Assembly (NCBI GenBank): GCA_946007485.1
Contig: CAMGAM010000004.1
Location: forward strand, 1 to 23,343
Source: an uncultured Mycoplasmatota bacterium
GTDB lineage: Bacteria > Bacillota_I > Bacilli_A > RF39 > UBA660
Length of the DNA stretch: 23,343 nucleotides
Direction of reading: 5' to 3'
Positions 1 to 7,435 of this stretch are shown in pieces (within the stretch, counting starts at the first letter, position 1; each line of letters begins with the position of its first letter). The translations under genes and the position numbers were made by a program. Below the pieces are notes generated by a model. The model did no database searches. It was not told the DNA's origin and saw only the letters and a program-made list of their open reading frames with translations.

Positions 1-333
1 TAAACATACCCTTCCATTAATATTGAATCTATTATTGCTATAATCCCACCATCTAGCTTTAAATATTAACTCCAAAAAATAACTTGTTAAATATTCTAAA
101 ATTAAACATATTACCATTGCTAATATAAATAATACTAAAAAATTATCCATATAATCTTTAAGAAAACTTATAATTAGTAATACCCCAATTCCATATATCG
201 GACAGTATGGACCTATTAAAAATCCTCTATTAACAAATCTTTTATGAATAAAATATGAATTAACTACTTCCATTAACCATCCCAACACAGAATACATTAA
301 AAATAGTAAGAAATAATAACATATCTTATACAT
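1..333 (-). CDS. CmpB-like putative ABC transporter permease (PF06541 type), C-terminus cut by window edge
   Basis: The frame starts at an ATG (331-333) and stays open for 111 codons to the left edge, so the 3' end is missing. The protein begins MYKICYYFLLFLMYSVLGWL and has alternating hydrophobic stretches, suggesting three or more membrane segments. It carries the conserved pattern of the 'putative ABC transporter type IV / CmpB' membrane family: GWLMEV near residue 18, FVNRGFLIGPYCPIYGIG near residues 34-51, a conserved LEYLTSYFLE stretch, then RWWDYS and FNINGRVCL close to the cut end. The biochemical role of this family is poorly defined, so the transporter label rests on family naming only. 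The start ATG overlaps the last base of the folD stop codon, so it is probably the last visible gene of the tyrS operon and translationally coupled to folD. Confidence 0.8.
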   Translation of the reverse strand, partial: MYKICYYFLLFLMYSVLGWLMEVVNSYFIHKRFVNRGFLIGPYCPIYGIGVLLIISFLKDYMDNFLVLFILAMVICLILEYLTSYFLELIFKARWWDYSNNRFNINGRVCL

Positions 334-1184
334 TATAATTTTTCCTTTTGTTGTATATAATAAGCCTTTAGTACATTACTACCAAGCATTGCTACTGTCA
401 TTGGACCTACCCCACCAGGAACTGGAGTGATATATTTTGTCTTTGAAGCTACTTCATCAAACTTAACATCCCCACAAAGTCCAGATTCTGATCTAGTAAT
501 TCCCACATCAATAACCACACTATCTTCTTTTACCATATCAGCAGTAATGAAGTTAGCTTTTCCAACACAAGAAATTAATATATCAGCATCCTTTGTATAC
601 TTACTTAAATCAACAGTTTTTGAATGGCATAATGTAACCGTTGCCCCAGCATTAGTAAGCATCATACTCATAGGTTTACCTACCAAATTACTTCTTCCAA
701 CAACTACTACATGACGTCCTTCAACCTGAATTTTATATCTTTTAAGTAATTCCATCACTCCATATGGTGTACATGAATATAATGCATCTTTATTATGAAA
801 TAATAATCCTGCATTAAAATCACTTAACCCATCAACATCTTTACTAGGAATTACTGCATTCTGAACAATTTCTGTATCAATATGATTAGGAAGTGGCATC
901 TGAACCATTACACCATTTATTTTCTTATCATTATTAAGCCCATCAATTATTTCAATAACTTCTTCTGTTGTTATATCTTCAGACAATTTAATATGTTTAT
1001 AATCATATCCTACATAATCAGCCATTTTTGCCTTTTGCTTAATATAAACATTACTCGCATCATTATCTCCAACTTGAATAACTACTAAACTAGGTTTAAT
1101 TTCTAATTTACTAACTTCTTCTTTAAGTTCATCTAATACCTGCTTTTTAATTTCTTTTCCATCAATAATCATATAATTATCCAT
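333..1184 (-). CDS. folD: bifunctional methylenetetrahydrofolate dehydrogenase / methenyltetrahydrofolate cyclohydrolase
   Basis: FolD interconverts 5,10-methylene-, 5,10-methenyl- and 10-formyl-tetrahydrofolate in the cytoplasm, linking one-carbon units to purine, thymidylate and formyl-Met synthesis. The 283-residue product has the usual length and all signatures: YxxxK with the catalytic lysine (Y47...K51 in NVYIKQK), KDVDGL near 115-120, the nucleotide-binding GRSNLVGKP at 163-171, and PGGVGPMT at 256-263. I chose the ATG at 1182-1184 because GGAGGA lies just upstream and the protein then starts MDNYMIIDGKEI, as expected for the family. The frame is open further upstream, but that stretch lies inside the ligase gene in another frame and looks nothing like FolD. 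The start overlaps the last 8 bases of the ligase gene (ATGGATAA), indicating translational coupling. Confidence 0.97.
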   Translation of the reverse strand: MDNYMIIDGKEIKKQVLDELKEEVSKLEIKPSLVVIQVGDNDASNVYIKQKAKMADYVGYDYKHIKLSEDITTEEVIEIIDGLNNDKKINGVMVQMPLPNHIDTEIVQNAVIPSKDVDGLSDFNAGLLFHNKDALYSCTPYGVMELLKRYKIQVEGRHVVVVGRSNLVGKPMSMMLTNAGATVTLCHSKTVDLSKYTKDADILISCVGKANFITADMVKEDSVVIDVGITRSESGLCGDVKFDEVASKTKYITPVPGGVGPMTVAMLGSNVLKAYYIQQKEKL

Positions 1185-2922
1185 TATTTTCTTCCTCCAA
1201 CTTTTTGTATGCAACCTTGCCAACCAAAGTCTTTGGTAATTTATCACGAAATTCATATTCATATGGCCAAGAATATCTTGATAAATTACTCTCACAATGC
1301 TTCTTAATTTTTTTCTTAATTGCCGTTGTTGGCTTAACTCCATCTTTAAGAACAATATAAGCTTTTGCTACTTGTTTTTTATATGGATGAGATATTCCAA
1401 TAACTACACAACTAGCTACTTCATCCAATTCCATAATAATATTTTCTACATAACTTGGATATATATTATAGCCAGATGATATAATCAATCTCTTAAGTCT
1501 TTGTTTAAAATAAATGAATCCATCTTGATCCATACACCCAATATCTCCTGTATGAAGCCATACTTTTCCATCGCCATGTTTAACCAATACCTTATTTGTT
1601 TCTTCTATATCATTTAAATATCCCATCATCACTGTTGGCCCACTAACACATATTTCCCCATCTTCCAAAAATTCAGCTTCTTTAGTAGTCCCAATTCTTA
1701 CTATCTTAAAATCCATATCAGGTAAAGGTATACCAATACTATTATCACGATATTCTCTTCTAGGATTTAAACAACAAGCCCCAGTACACTCAGTAAGTCC
1801 ATATCCACATCTTACCTGTGCCTTAGAACCGTGATCTCTTAGATAATCATCTATTTGTCTTTTAAATTCAGGATTAAGAGTATCTCCACCACTAACAACA
1901 CAAGTCAAATTACTTAAATCCCTCTTTCCTAATTTTGTCTTAAGTAATGCCTCATACAAAGTAGGAACTCCCGTAATAAAATTAGGATTATATTTCTTAA
2001 TTAATCTACCAAATTTTCTAGGACTAAAATCAGGAACTAAAATAACTTTTGCTCCAATATAAAGTGGTGTATGAATTGATACTCCTAAACCAAAACCATG
2101 AAATATTGGTAATACTGCCAAAATTGAATCTCCCGCCTTAGCTGGATCACAAGCAATATGACATTGCATCGCTAAAGCATTAAAATTTAAATTACTTAAT
2201 AAAATCCCCTTAGGACTACCAGTTGTTCCCCCACTATATAATATTACTGCTTCATCTGTAGTCTTTCTCTTTACTTGAGTAAATTCTTTATAATCTATTC
2301 CCAATTTTATAAAATCATTATAAAATATTGCTTTCTCATTTTTTTCAATCTTATTCTTTCTTCCAGAGAAAAACCAATACATCGCTCTTTTAAAATTACT
2401 CATATCATCAGATACACTACTAACGATTATCTTTTTTATCTTTGACATATCCTTAATACTCATCAGTTTATCATATACTAAATCAATTGTTAAAATATAT
2501 TTACTATCTGATTCATTCAAATAAAATTCTATTTCACTACTACTGGATAATGGATGAATCATTGAAGCTGTCGCCCCAATCATATTAATCGCATAAAAAG
2601 TAATTATTGCTACTGGAGTATTAGGCATACATATTGTAACCCTATCCCCCTCTTTTACCCCAAGTTCTATTAGTGCTGTTGCACACTTCTTTATCTTAAC
2701 AATGAACTCTCTATAGGTTATTTTTCTTCCATAATACTCATAAGCATAATTAAATGGATATTTCATTGCAGTCTTTTCTATTAACTGATATATTGTTAAA
2801 TCAGGATAATTAATACTATTATTTACATAATATTTCTCCCATGGATCTTTATCTTTATTAGTAATCTTATCAATTGCATTATTTAAAAATTTACTTACTT
2901 TTATCAATAACGATCTTATCAC
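1177..2922 (-). CDS. AMP-dependent acyl-CoA synthetase / ligase (ANL superfamily)
   Basis: A 581-residue adenylate-forming enzyme, expected to activate a carboxylic acid (probably a fatty acid) as acyl-AMP and then pass it to CoA. Visible core motifs in order: the P-loop YSGGTTGSPKG (229-239), GYGLTE (373-378), the ATP-binding HTGD (457-460), RLKRLI with the GYNIYPSYVEN hinge region (475-493), and the C-terminal catalytic lysine in LPKTLVGKVAY (K569). The length fits the long-chain fatty-acid CoA ligase group. The start is GTG at 2920-2922, supported by GGAGGA about 8 bases upstream. It overlaps the end of the acyltransferase reading frame by 32 bases and the start of folD by 8 bases. The pairing with an acyltransferase suggests acyl transfer from acyl-CoA, but the substrate cannot be read from the sequence. 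Confidence 0.9.
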   Translation of the reverse strand: MIRSLLIKVSKFLNNAIDKITNKDKDPWEKYYVNNSINYPDLTIYQLIEKTAMKYPFNYAYEYYGRKITYREFIVKIKKCATALIELGVKEGDRVTICMPNTPVAIITFYAINMIGATASMIHPLSSSSEIEFYLNESDSKYILTIDLVYDKLMSIKDMSKIKKIIVSSVSDDMSNFKRAMYWFFSGRKNKIEKNEKAIFYNDFIKLGIDYKEFTQVKRKTTDEAVILYSGGTTGSPKGILLSNLNFNALAMQCHIACDPAKAGDSILAVLPIFHGFGLGVSIHTPLYIGAKVILVPDFSPRKFGRLIKKYNPNFITGVPTLYEALLKTKLGKRDLSNLTCVVSGGDTLNPEFKRQIDDYLRDHGSKAQVRCGYGLTECTGACCLNPRREYRDNSIGIPLPDMDFKIVRIGTTKEAEFLEDGEICVSGPTVMMGYLNDIEETNKVLVKHGDGKVWLHTGDIGCMDQDGFIYFKQRLKRLIISSGYNIYPSYVENIIMELDEVASCVVIGISHPYKKQVAKAYIVLKDGVKPTTAIKKKIKKHCESNLSRYSWPYEYEFRDKLPKTLVGKVAYKKLEEENNG

Positions 2923-3754
2923 TAGCCTTATCCTCCAATAATTCTGGATTTGCTAAAATATACTCTAACATATTAATACTCTTAGCAAAATATACCCCAT
3001 CAGCAATTCTCTCATCTAAACATATACCAAAATTACATACATCTCTAATTTCAGCTTTACCAGACACAATCATTGGCTTTTTTGTAATTTCTCCAATCGT
3101 ACAAACTGCAGATGTCGTACCACAATCAGTAAAATTTTGATATTTTCCCTCACAATGAATACTTCACAACTAAGATAACAACCATGTACTATAATATACA
3201 ACTTCATCCATTAAAGACTTTGGTAACATATCATGATTATCAAGTACCTTTACAAACCATACCACTATCCTCATTAAAAAGTTAGGTAAACATCCTAAAA
3301 TTTTAACTAAATTATCAGCACCATTAGAATTATTACTCCTAATTTTTTTAACATCATTTCTAATTTTCAAAGATAAAGTATTCATATCATCATCTTCTGC
3401 TATTTTAACAACTTTCATCAACTCTTCCGCATCATCAGAAAACTCTGTCTTTGCCACAAAAGAAATACTTACATCATTTCTCTGATATTTATGTCCACCA
3501 ATAATAAAACGATTTAAATATGGATTATTGTAAACGACTTTAGCCAAAGCCATCGAAAACAAATGAAAATAAGTAATTTTTTCATCTTCTTTTTTCTTCT
3601 TCTCCATATATTTTACTAAATTAGTAACATCAATATCCCTAGATATATAAACTTCAGATTCACTTCTCTTCTTTTTCAAAAAATAAAGTATCTTATCAAA
3701 ACCAGACATTTTAATTCTTTTAGCATCTCTACGATCACCAAATTTTCTACTCAT
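2891..3754 (-). pseudogene. 2-oxoacid-dehydrogenase-type (CAT-like) acyltransferase, interrupted by two in-frame stops
   Basis: The intact part starts at ATG 3752-3754 (GGAG just upstream, 1 base after the tyrS stop) with MSRKFGDRRDAKR, typical of a stand-alone E2-like acyltransferase family. It continues with ITYFHLFSMALAKV and NPYLNRFIIGG. The frame then meets TAG at 3170-3172 and, two codons on, TGA at 3164-3166. Reading on in the same frame gives SIHCEGKYQNFTDCGTTSAV, TIGEITKKPMIV and CLDERIADGVYFA, ending at TAA 2891-2893. Both parts align without gaps to what I know of the family, where the stops replace Asn and Gly of a conserved NLGS, so this is one gene of about 287 codons and not two. 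The usual catalytic HxxxDG is ERIADG here, as I recall for this subfamily, and a paired His motif is QN. The first 194 residues could still be made as a truncated protein. Both stops are genuine terminators elsewhere in this window. Confidence 0.72.
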
Positions 3755-3755
3755 A

Positions 3756-4988
3756 TTAACTCCTATCAATGATACCTATATAATAATTCTTCTTTCCTCG
3801 TCTTACTATTATATATTCTCCATACATAAAATCATTATCATTAATAACATATTCTAAATCATTAATCTTTTCTCCATTAATACTAATTGCATTAGAAGTA
3901 ATAAATTCTCTTGCCTCTCTCTTACTTGAAGCAATTCCCATATTAATAAGTAAATCAACAATGTTTTGATTATTCCCTACATTAATCTTTTTGTAGCCCT
4001 TAAACACTTCTTCTATTTCTTCTTTAGTTAATTTCTTAAACTCACCAGTAAATAATACCTCACTCATCATTACTGCTTTTTGATATTCCTCTTCTCCATG
4101 CAAATCAGTAATAATTTCTCTCGCAAGTGCTTTATGAGCTTCCCTTAGATGTGGATTTTCATTATTCTTTACTTCTAATTCTTCAATTTCTTCCTTACTA
4201 AGAAAAGTAAGCATCTTTAAATATTGAATAATCATACTATCTTCCAAATTAATTAAATATTGATATAACTCATAAGAAGAAGTCTTATTCTTATCTAACC
4301 ATAAAGCATTTCCCTCTGTCTTACCAAATTTAACTCCATTACTATCAGTAACAAGTGGCATAACCATTCCATAAATTTCTTTTCCTAACTTTTTTCTTAC
4401 TAATTCAATTCCTGAAGTAATATTTCCCCATTGATCAGATCCTGCTACCTGTAAAGTACATCCTCTAGTTTCATATAAATGCATAAAATCCAAAGCTTGA
4501 AGTATCATATAAGAAAATTCAGCATAAGTAATTCCACTTTCTAATCTAGATTTAACTTTATCCTTAGCTAACATATAATTAATATTAAAATATTTTCCAT
4601 AATCTCTAAGAAAATCTATTACATTAATATCCTTAGTCCAATCATAATTATTAACTACTTCAAATCCAAATATTCTCTCTGCTTGTTCCTTAAGACCCCT
4701 AAAATTTTTCTCTACTTCTTCTTTAGAAATCATTGGTCTTTCAGCTGTTGGTTTTGGATCACCAATTAATCCCGTTGCCCCACCTACTAATAAAATAGGC
4801 TTATGACCAGCTTTTGCTAATCTTTTACTTATCAAAAAAGATGAATAATGTCCAATATGCATACTATCAGCCGTTGGATCAGTTCCAATATAAAAAGTTA
4901 AACTCTCATTATTAAGCTTATCTATTAATGCTTCATCACTAATATCCTGTATTAATCCTCTCCATTTTAAATCTTCATACAAATTCAT
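3756..4988 (-). CDS. tyrS: tyrosyl-tRNA synthetase
   Basis: This class I aminoacyl-tRNA synthetase charges tRNA-Tyr with tyrosine in the cytoplasm. The 410-residue product has the HIGH motif (H44-H47 in SMHIGH), the tyrosine pocket and dimer region around YAEFSYMILQALDF, QVAGSDQWGNITSG near 180-193, the KMSKS equivalent KFGKT (220-224) typical of bacterial TyrRS, and a C-terminal S4 RNA-binding domain from about residue 345. The ATG at 4986-4988 is preferred to an upstream in-frame start because a GAGGAG-type site lies just before it and the protein then begins MNLYEDLKWRGL, as usual. It is the first gene after a tyrosine T-box leader, so its expression should rise when uncharged tRNA-Tyr accumulates. 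The broken acyltransferase gene follows after 1 base. Confidence 0.98.
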   Translation of the reverse strand: MNLYEDLKWRGLIQDISDEALIDKLNNESLTFYIGTDPTADSMHIGHYSSFLISKRLAKAGHKPILLVGGATGLIGDPKPTAERPMISKEEVEKNFRGLKEQAERIFGFEVVNNYDWTKDINVIDFLRDYGKYFNINYMLAKDKVKSRLESGITYAEFSYMILQALDFMHLYETRGCTLQVAGSDQWGNITSGIELVRKKLGKEIYGMVMPLVTDSNGVKFGKTEGNALWLDKNKTSSYELYQYLINLEDSMIIQYLKMLTFLSKEEIEELEVKNNENPHLREAHKALAREIITDLHGEEEYQKAVMMSEVLFTGEFKKLTKEEIEEVFKGYKKINVGNNQNIVDLLINMGIASSKREAREFITSNAISINGEKINDLEYVINDNDFMYGEYIIVRRGKKNYYIGIIDRS

Positions 4989-5094
4989 TTCCCTCTCCTC
5001 ATTTCTATCTATCAAATACCTATGTATCGATTATATCATTCATAAAATTTATTGTCAATATAAAGCCATACAATCGTTTGATAATATTTTTTAT

Positions 5095-5297
5095 TAAACA
5101 AAAAGATGATACCCAAAGGAGTCTATATACATAGACGGTACCATCCTTCTATTAACTTAATTATATAACGGTTCTACCCGATTAGCTAAAAATATGTAAT
5201 TCATTATTAAGATTATATTAGTTCTCACCTACCACTAACTCTCTGCAATAAATCATTAATAACTACTCCTTTATTTTAAATACTAATTATCACTCAC
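5095..5297 (-). promoter_or_regulatory. tyrosine T-box riboswitch leader of tyrS
   Basis: The leftward transcript between its promoter and tyrS has the full T-box layout. Stem I contains the AGAGAG element (5239-5244) and an apical GGTGAGAA segment (about 5222-5229) closed by TTAG/CTAA. A specifier codon UAC (Tyr) lies at 5196-5198 followed by A. The T-box sequence AAGGATGGTACC (5137-5148) carries the UGGU that would pair with the ACCA end of uncharged tRNA-Tyr. The antiterminator is explicit: helix A1 AAGGA/TCCTT (5144-5148 with 5116-5120), the 7-base TGGTACC bulge, and helix A2 GTCTAT/ATAGAC (5131-5136 with 5121-5126). Tyrosine identity is supported by both the specifier and the gene downstream. 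Confidence 0.95.
5096..5145 (-). terminator. T-box intrinsic terminator (competes with the antiterminator)
   Basis: In the leftward RNA, GATGGTACC (5137-5145) pairs with GGTATCATC (5105-5113), nine base pairs with one G-U, followed by a run of five U and then GUUU. The upstream arm contains the T-box bulge, so this hairpin and the tRNA-stabilised antiterminator cannot form together. Confidence 0.9.
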
Positions 5298-5303
5298 AAA
5301 CAA

Positions 5304-5332
5304 ATTATATCAAATAATTTATCATTTATCAA
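5304..5332 (-). promoter_or_regulatory. sigma-A-type promoter of the tyrS T-box operon
   Basis: Reading leftward: -35 TTGATA (5327-5332), 17-base spacer, -10 TATAAT (5304-5309). Transcription should start near 5295-5297, leaving room for the complete T-box leader. The -35 box begins 2 bases beyond the fic stop codon. Confidence 0.85.
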
Positions 5333-5334
5333 TA

Positions 5335-6465
5335 TCATTTATTACTTAAATCTAGTCTTCTAATCTTTGGATTATTTCTATCAAATCTTGAAGGATTAAT
5401 TTTAAATACCTCATTCGGATAATCTAAAAACATCATCTTTTTTGTTTGTCTAACTACATAAATTATTCCCATATCCTTAAGCGGTTGAAGACTCTCTTCA
5501 TATATATCTTGTACTTTCTTATAATTATTATTTCTTCGATACATCGTTGCAAAATTTAAAACATTAATTTCCCCATTCATTGAAAGAATATAATTTAAAG
5601 TTTGAAAATTCATCGCATCCATCTTATAAGAAGTATTGTTTTTTATTTCACTCATTATTATTTCTTTCTCTAATTCTCTCTTAACATTAATCATCATATA
5701 TTTAATAAAGAAACTAATATCTGCACTATTCTTTGCATCTATTATCGATTCATCATAACCACTATCTCCATTATTAGTTATTGCTCTATTAAAAATAATA
5801 TATGGATAAGCTTTGCTATTAAGTAAATACCACATAGCAAGTGTCCTACTAGTTCTTCCATTAGCATCAAAATATGGATGAATATAAACAAAATAGAAAT
5901 GCATAATCTGTGATTTAATAAACTGATCAGTTATCGTTCCTTCAAAACCATTATTGACATAATCAAAATATATCTTCATATATTCAGGAACCATTTCATA
6001 AGGTAACCCCTGATCAAGTTCAGTATCTAATCTCCCTTTATTTAAAATATATACTGGAGCTTCCCTATAAACTTGACCCATATTAGCTAAATCCCTATCT
6101 TCAATTAAACCATCACTAAGTATTCCATATAACTCTTTTAAATGGCTCTCATCAATAACTCTATGACTAAGAATATATTTATATCCATGATATAAATTAA
6201 TTATTCTCTTTCTTTGCAAAACATCTTTTATTGAAGAAGCATCACGAATAACTTTCTCAATAAGCATTAAGTCATCATTAATACCTTCAATTGTATTATT
6301 AGACTTTATTTCCTGATTAAACATTATCTTTTTCACAAATTTTCTACTATTAATCTCATCTTCATCCACTAAAAATTCTTCTAATTCATCCTTTATATCA
6401 CTAAAATATCTAGCATTAATTGATAAATTTCTCTTTCCAAGTAAAGGTAAATCCAAATATTCCAT
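5335..6465 (-). CDS. Fic domain protein (probable AMP/NMP transferase)
   Basis: A 376-residue Fic-family protein. Fic enzymes usually transfer AMP from ATP to a hydroxyl side chain of a target protein. The core motif is HPYFDANGRTSR at 196-207, matching HPFxDGNGRxxR with the catalytic His kept and the first Gly replaced by Ala. An N-terminal segment SNNTIEGIN (55-63) resembles the (S/T)xxxE(G/N) inhibitory helix, with Glu60 kept but Asn at the usual Ser/Thr position. After the Fic domain, about 110 residues follow that may form a small winged-helix-like domain (inference). I chose ATG 6463-6465 because AGGTGA lies just upstream. It has its own promoter in the end of whiA and ends with TGA directly before the tyrS promoter. 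No antitoxin-like small partner is visible next to it. The target is unknown. Confidence 0.88.
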   Translation of the reverse strand: MEYLDLPLLGKRNLSINARYFSDIKDELEEFLVDEDEINSRKFVKKIMFNQEIKSNNTIEGINDDLMLIEKVIRDASSIKDVLQRKRIINLYHGYKYILSHRVIDESHLKELYGILSDGLIEDRDLANMGQVYREAPVYILNKGRLDTELDQGLPYEMVPEYMKIYFDYVNNGFEGTITDQFIKSQIMHFYFVYIHPYFDANGRTSRTLAMWYLLNSKAYPYIIFNRAITNNGDSGYDESIIDAKNSADISFFIKYMMINVKRELEKEIIMSEIKNNTSYKMDAMNFQTLNYILSMNGEINVLNFATMYRRNNNYKKVQDIYEESLQPLKDMGIIYVVRQTKKMMFLDYPNEVFKINPSRFDRNNPKIRRLDLSNK

Positions 6466-6483
6466 AAAATCACCTAGCCATGT

Positions 6484-6512
6484 ATTATAACAAAACATAG
6501 CTTATTTATCAA
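6484..6512 (-). promoter_or_regulatory. promoter of fic, overlapping the 3' end of whiA
   Basis: Reading leftward: -35 TTGATA (6507-6512), 17-base spacer, -10 TATAAT (6484-6489) with an extended -10 (TGTTATAAT). The predicted start, near 6477, leaves only about 12 bases before the fic ATG, just enough for the ribosome site. The -35 box lies within the last codons of whiA. Confidence 0.75.
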
Positions 6513-7431
6513 GTTTTTTATTTTCAATCTTATTAACTATTTCTCTAATTTTTCTAAATCGATGATTAAGACCTGACTTGGTAATTTTTATTCCATCATT
6601 ACTCATAATCGCACTAAGTTCTCCCAAACTAGCCTCCGGATACTTCTTACGATATGTAATAACTTCTCTTAATTTATCATCTATAAGTTCTAACATATCA
6701 TATTCTTCTAATTTATCAATATCCTTAATCTGTGAAGTAGCCGTAAAAAACACTTTATCAATATTAGCCTGTTCACAATTATTAAGTCTATTAGTCATAT
6801 TCTTATGATCCCTATATATTCTTATATCTTCATAATACATTACTCCATTATAAGCCTTAATTACTCTAAGAAAATCACTAATCTTCTCAGCTTCCTTAAT
6901 ATATATCATATATTTCTTTTCTCTTCTAATAATTTTACTATTAAGTTCCATCTCATTAAGTATCTTCATAATAAATTTTGCATACTTATTATCATCCACT
7001 AAAAATTCTAAATGATATCTAGAAGTCTTCGGATCATTAATACTTCCTGCTACTAAGAATAATCCCCTAAGATATGCTCTAACTAAATCATCATCTGATA
7101 TAATATATTCAAGCGGAATATTCAAATACTTTCCATCTTTTACAATTGACAAATCATCAAGTATCTCATCTAATTTATTCCTTATAGTCAAAATATAACT
7201 AAGTCCATTATTAAAATATTTCTTTCTAACTGTAATAATTGGATTAATATCATATACATTTCTAAATAACTTAAATATTCTTCTTGCTACTACATTATTC
7301 TCTATATATATAACCATATCTTTATCAATTGTAGCACTATTTCTAACTATTGCTGATAATTCTGTAATTTTTTCTTCCTTAGAAACTTCAAGTCTTGCTA
7401 CTTCATTCTTAATATCTAATGAAAAACTCAT
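6502..7431 (-). CDS. whiA: WhiA, DNA-binding regulator with LAGLIDADG-like fold
   Basis: WhiA proteins combine a degenerate LAGLIDADG homing-endonuclease-like domain with a C-terminal helix-turn-helix. In actinomycetes they control sporulation; in Bacillus-type bacteria they influence cell division and chromosome segregation. The 309-residue product has the expected opening (MSFSLDIKNEVARLE), the LRGLFLVAGSINDPKTSRYH segment around 134-153 that marks the second LAGLIDADG-like repeat, the NCEQANIDKVF linker, and the C-terminal EASLGELSAIM...SGLNHRFRKIREI helix-turn-helix. It starts 4 bases after the yvcK stop, with AAGGGGG as ribosome site, so the two genes are co-transcribed as in most Bacillota. 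Confidence 0.96.
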   Translation of the reverse strand: MSFSLDIKNEVARLEVSKEEKITELSAIVRNSATIDKDMVIYIENNVVARRIFKLFRNVYDINPIITVRKKYFNNGLSYILTIRNKLDEILDDLSIVKDGKYLNIPLEYIISDDDLVRAYLRGLFLVAGSINDPKTSRYHLEFLVDDNKYAKFIMKILNEMELNSKIIRREKKYMIYIKEAEKISDFLRVIKAYNGVMYYEDIRIYRDHKNMTNRLNNCEQANIDKVFFTATSQIKDIDKLEEYDMLELIDDKLREVITYRKKYPEASLGELSAIMSNDGIKITKSGLNHRFRKIREIVNKIENKKLDK

Positions 7432-7435
7432 TATA

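Noticed and set aside
427..714. Rightward open frames opposite folD, and similar ones opposite ligase, whiA, yvcK, uvrB and ABC genes
   Set aside because: They lie antisense to well-recognised genes, lack ribosome sites and have low-complexity products typical of AT-rich shadow frames.
1185..1355. N-terminal extension of FolD by 57 residues
   Set aside because: The stretch lies inside the ligase gene in another frame, has no FolD similarity, and the ATG at 1182-1184 has a strong GGAGGA site.
2891..3073. Separate small gene of 60 residues after the acyltransferase
   Set aside because: It is the same frame as the upstream acyltransferase and matches that family's C-terminal domain, so it is the tail of the broken gene.
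3164..3172. Genetic-code change, with TGA read as Gly or Trp and TAG as an amino acid
   Set aside because: TGA ends the fic and PBP genes and TAG ends yugP, the AI-2E transporter, the kinase-like gene and the secreted protein gene at the expected lengths. Tryptophan is encoded by TGG in the genes read. A local mutation is simpler.
5335..6465. Fic-type toxin-antitoxin module
   Set aside because: There is no small antitoxin gene on either side. The protein is longer than toxin-type Fic proteins and carries its own inhibitory-helix-like motif.
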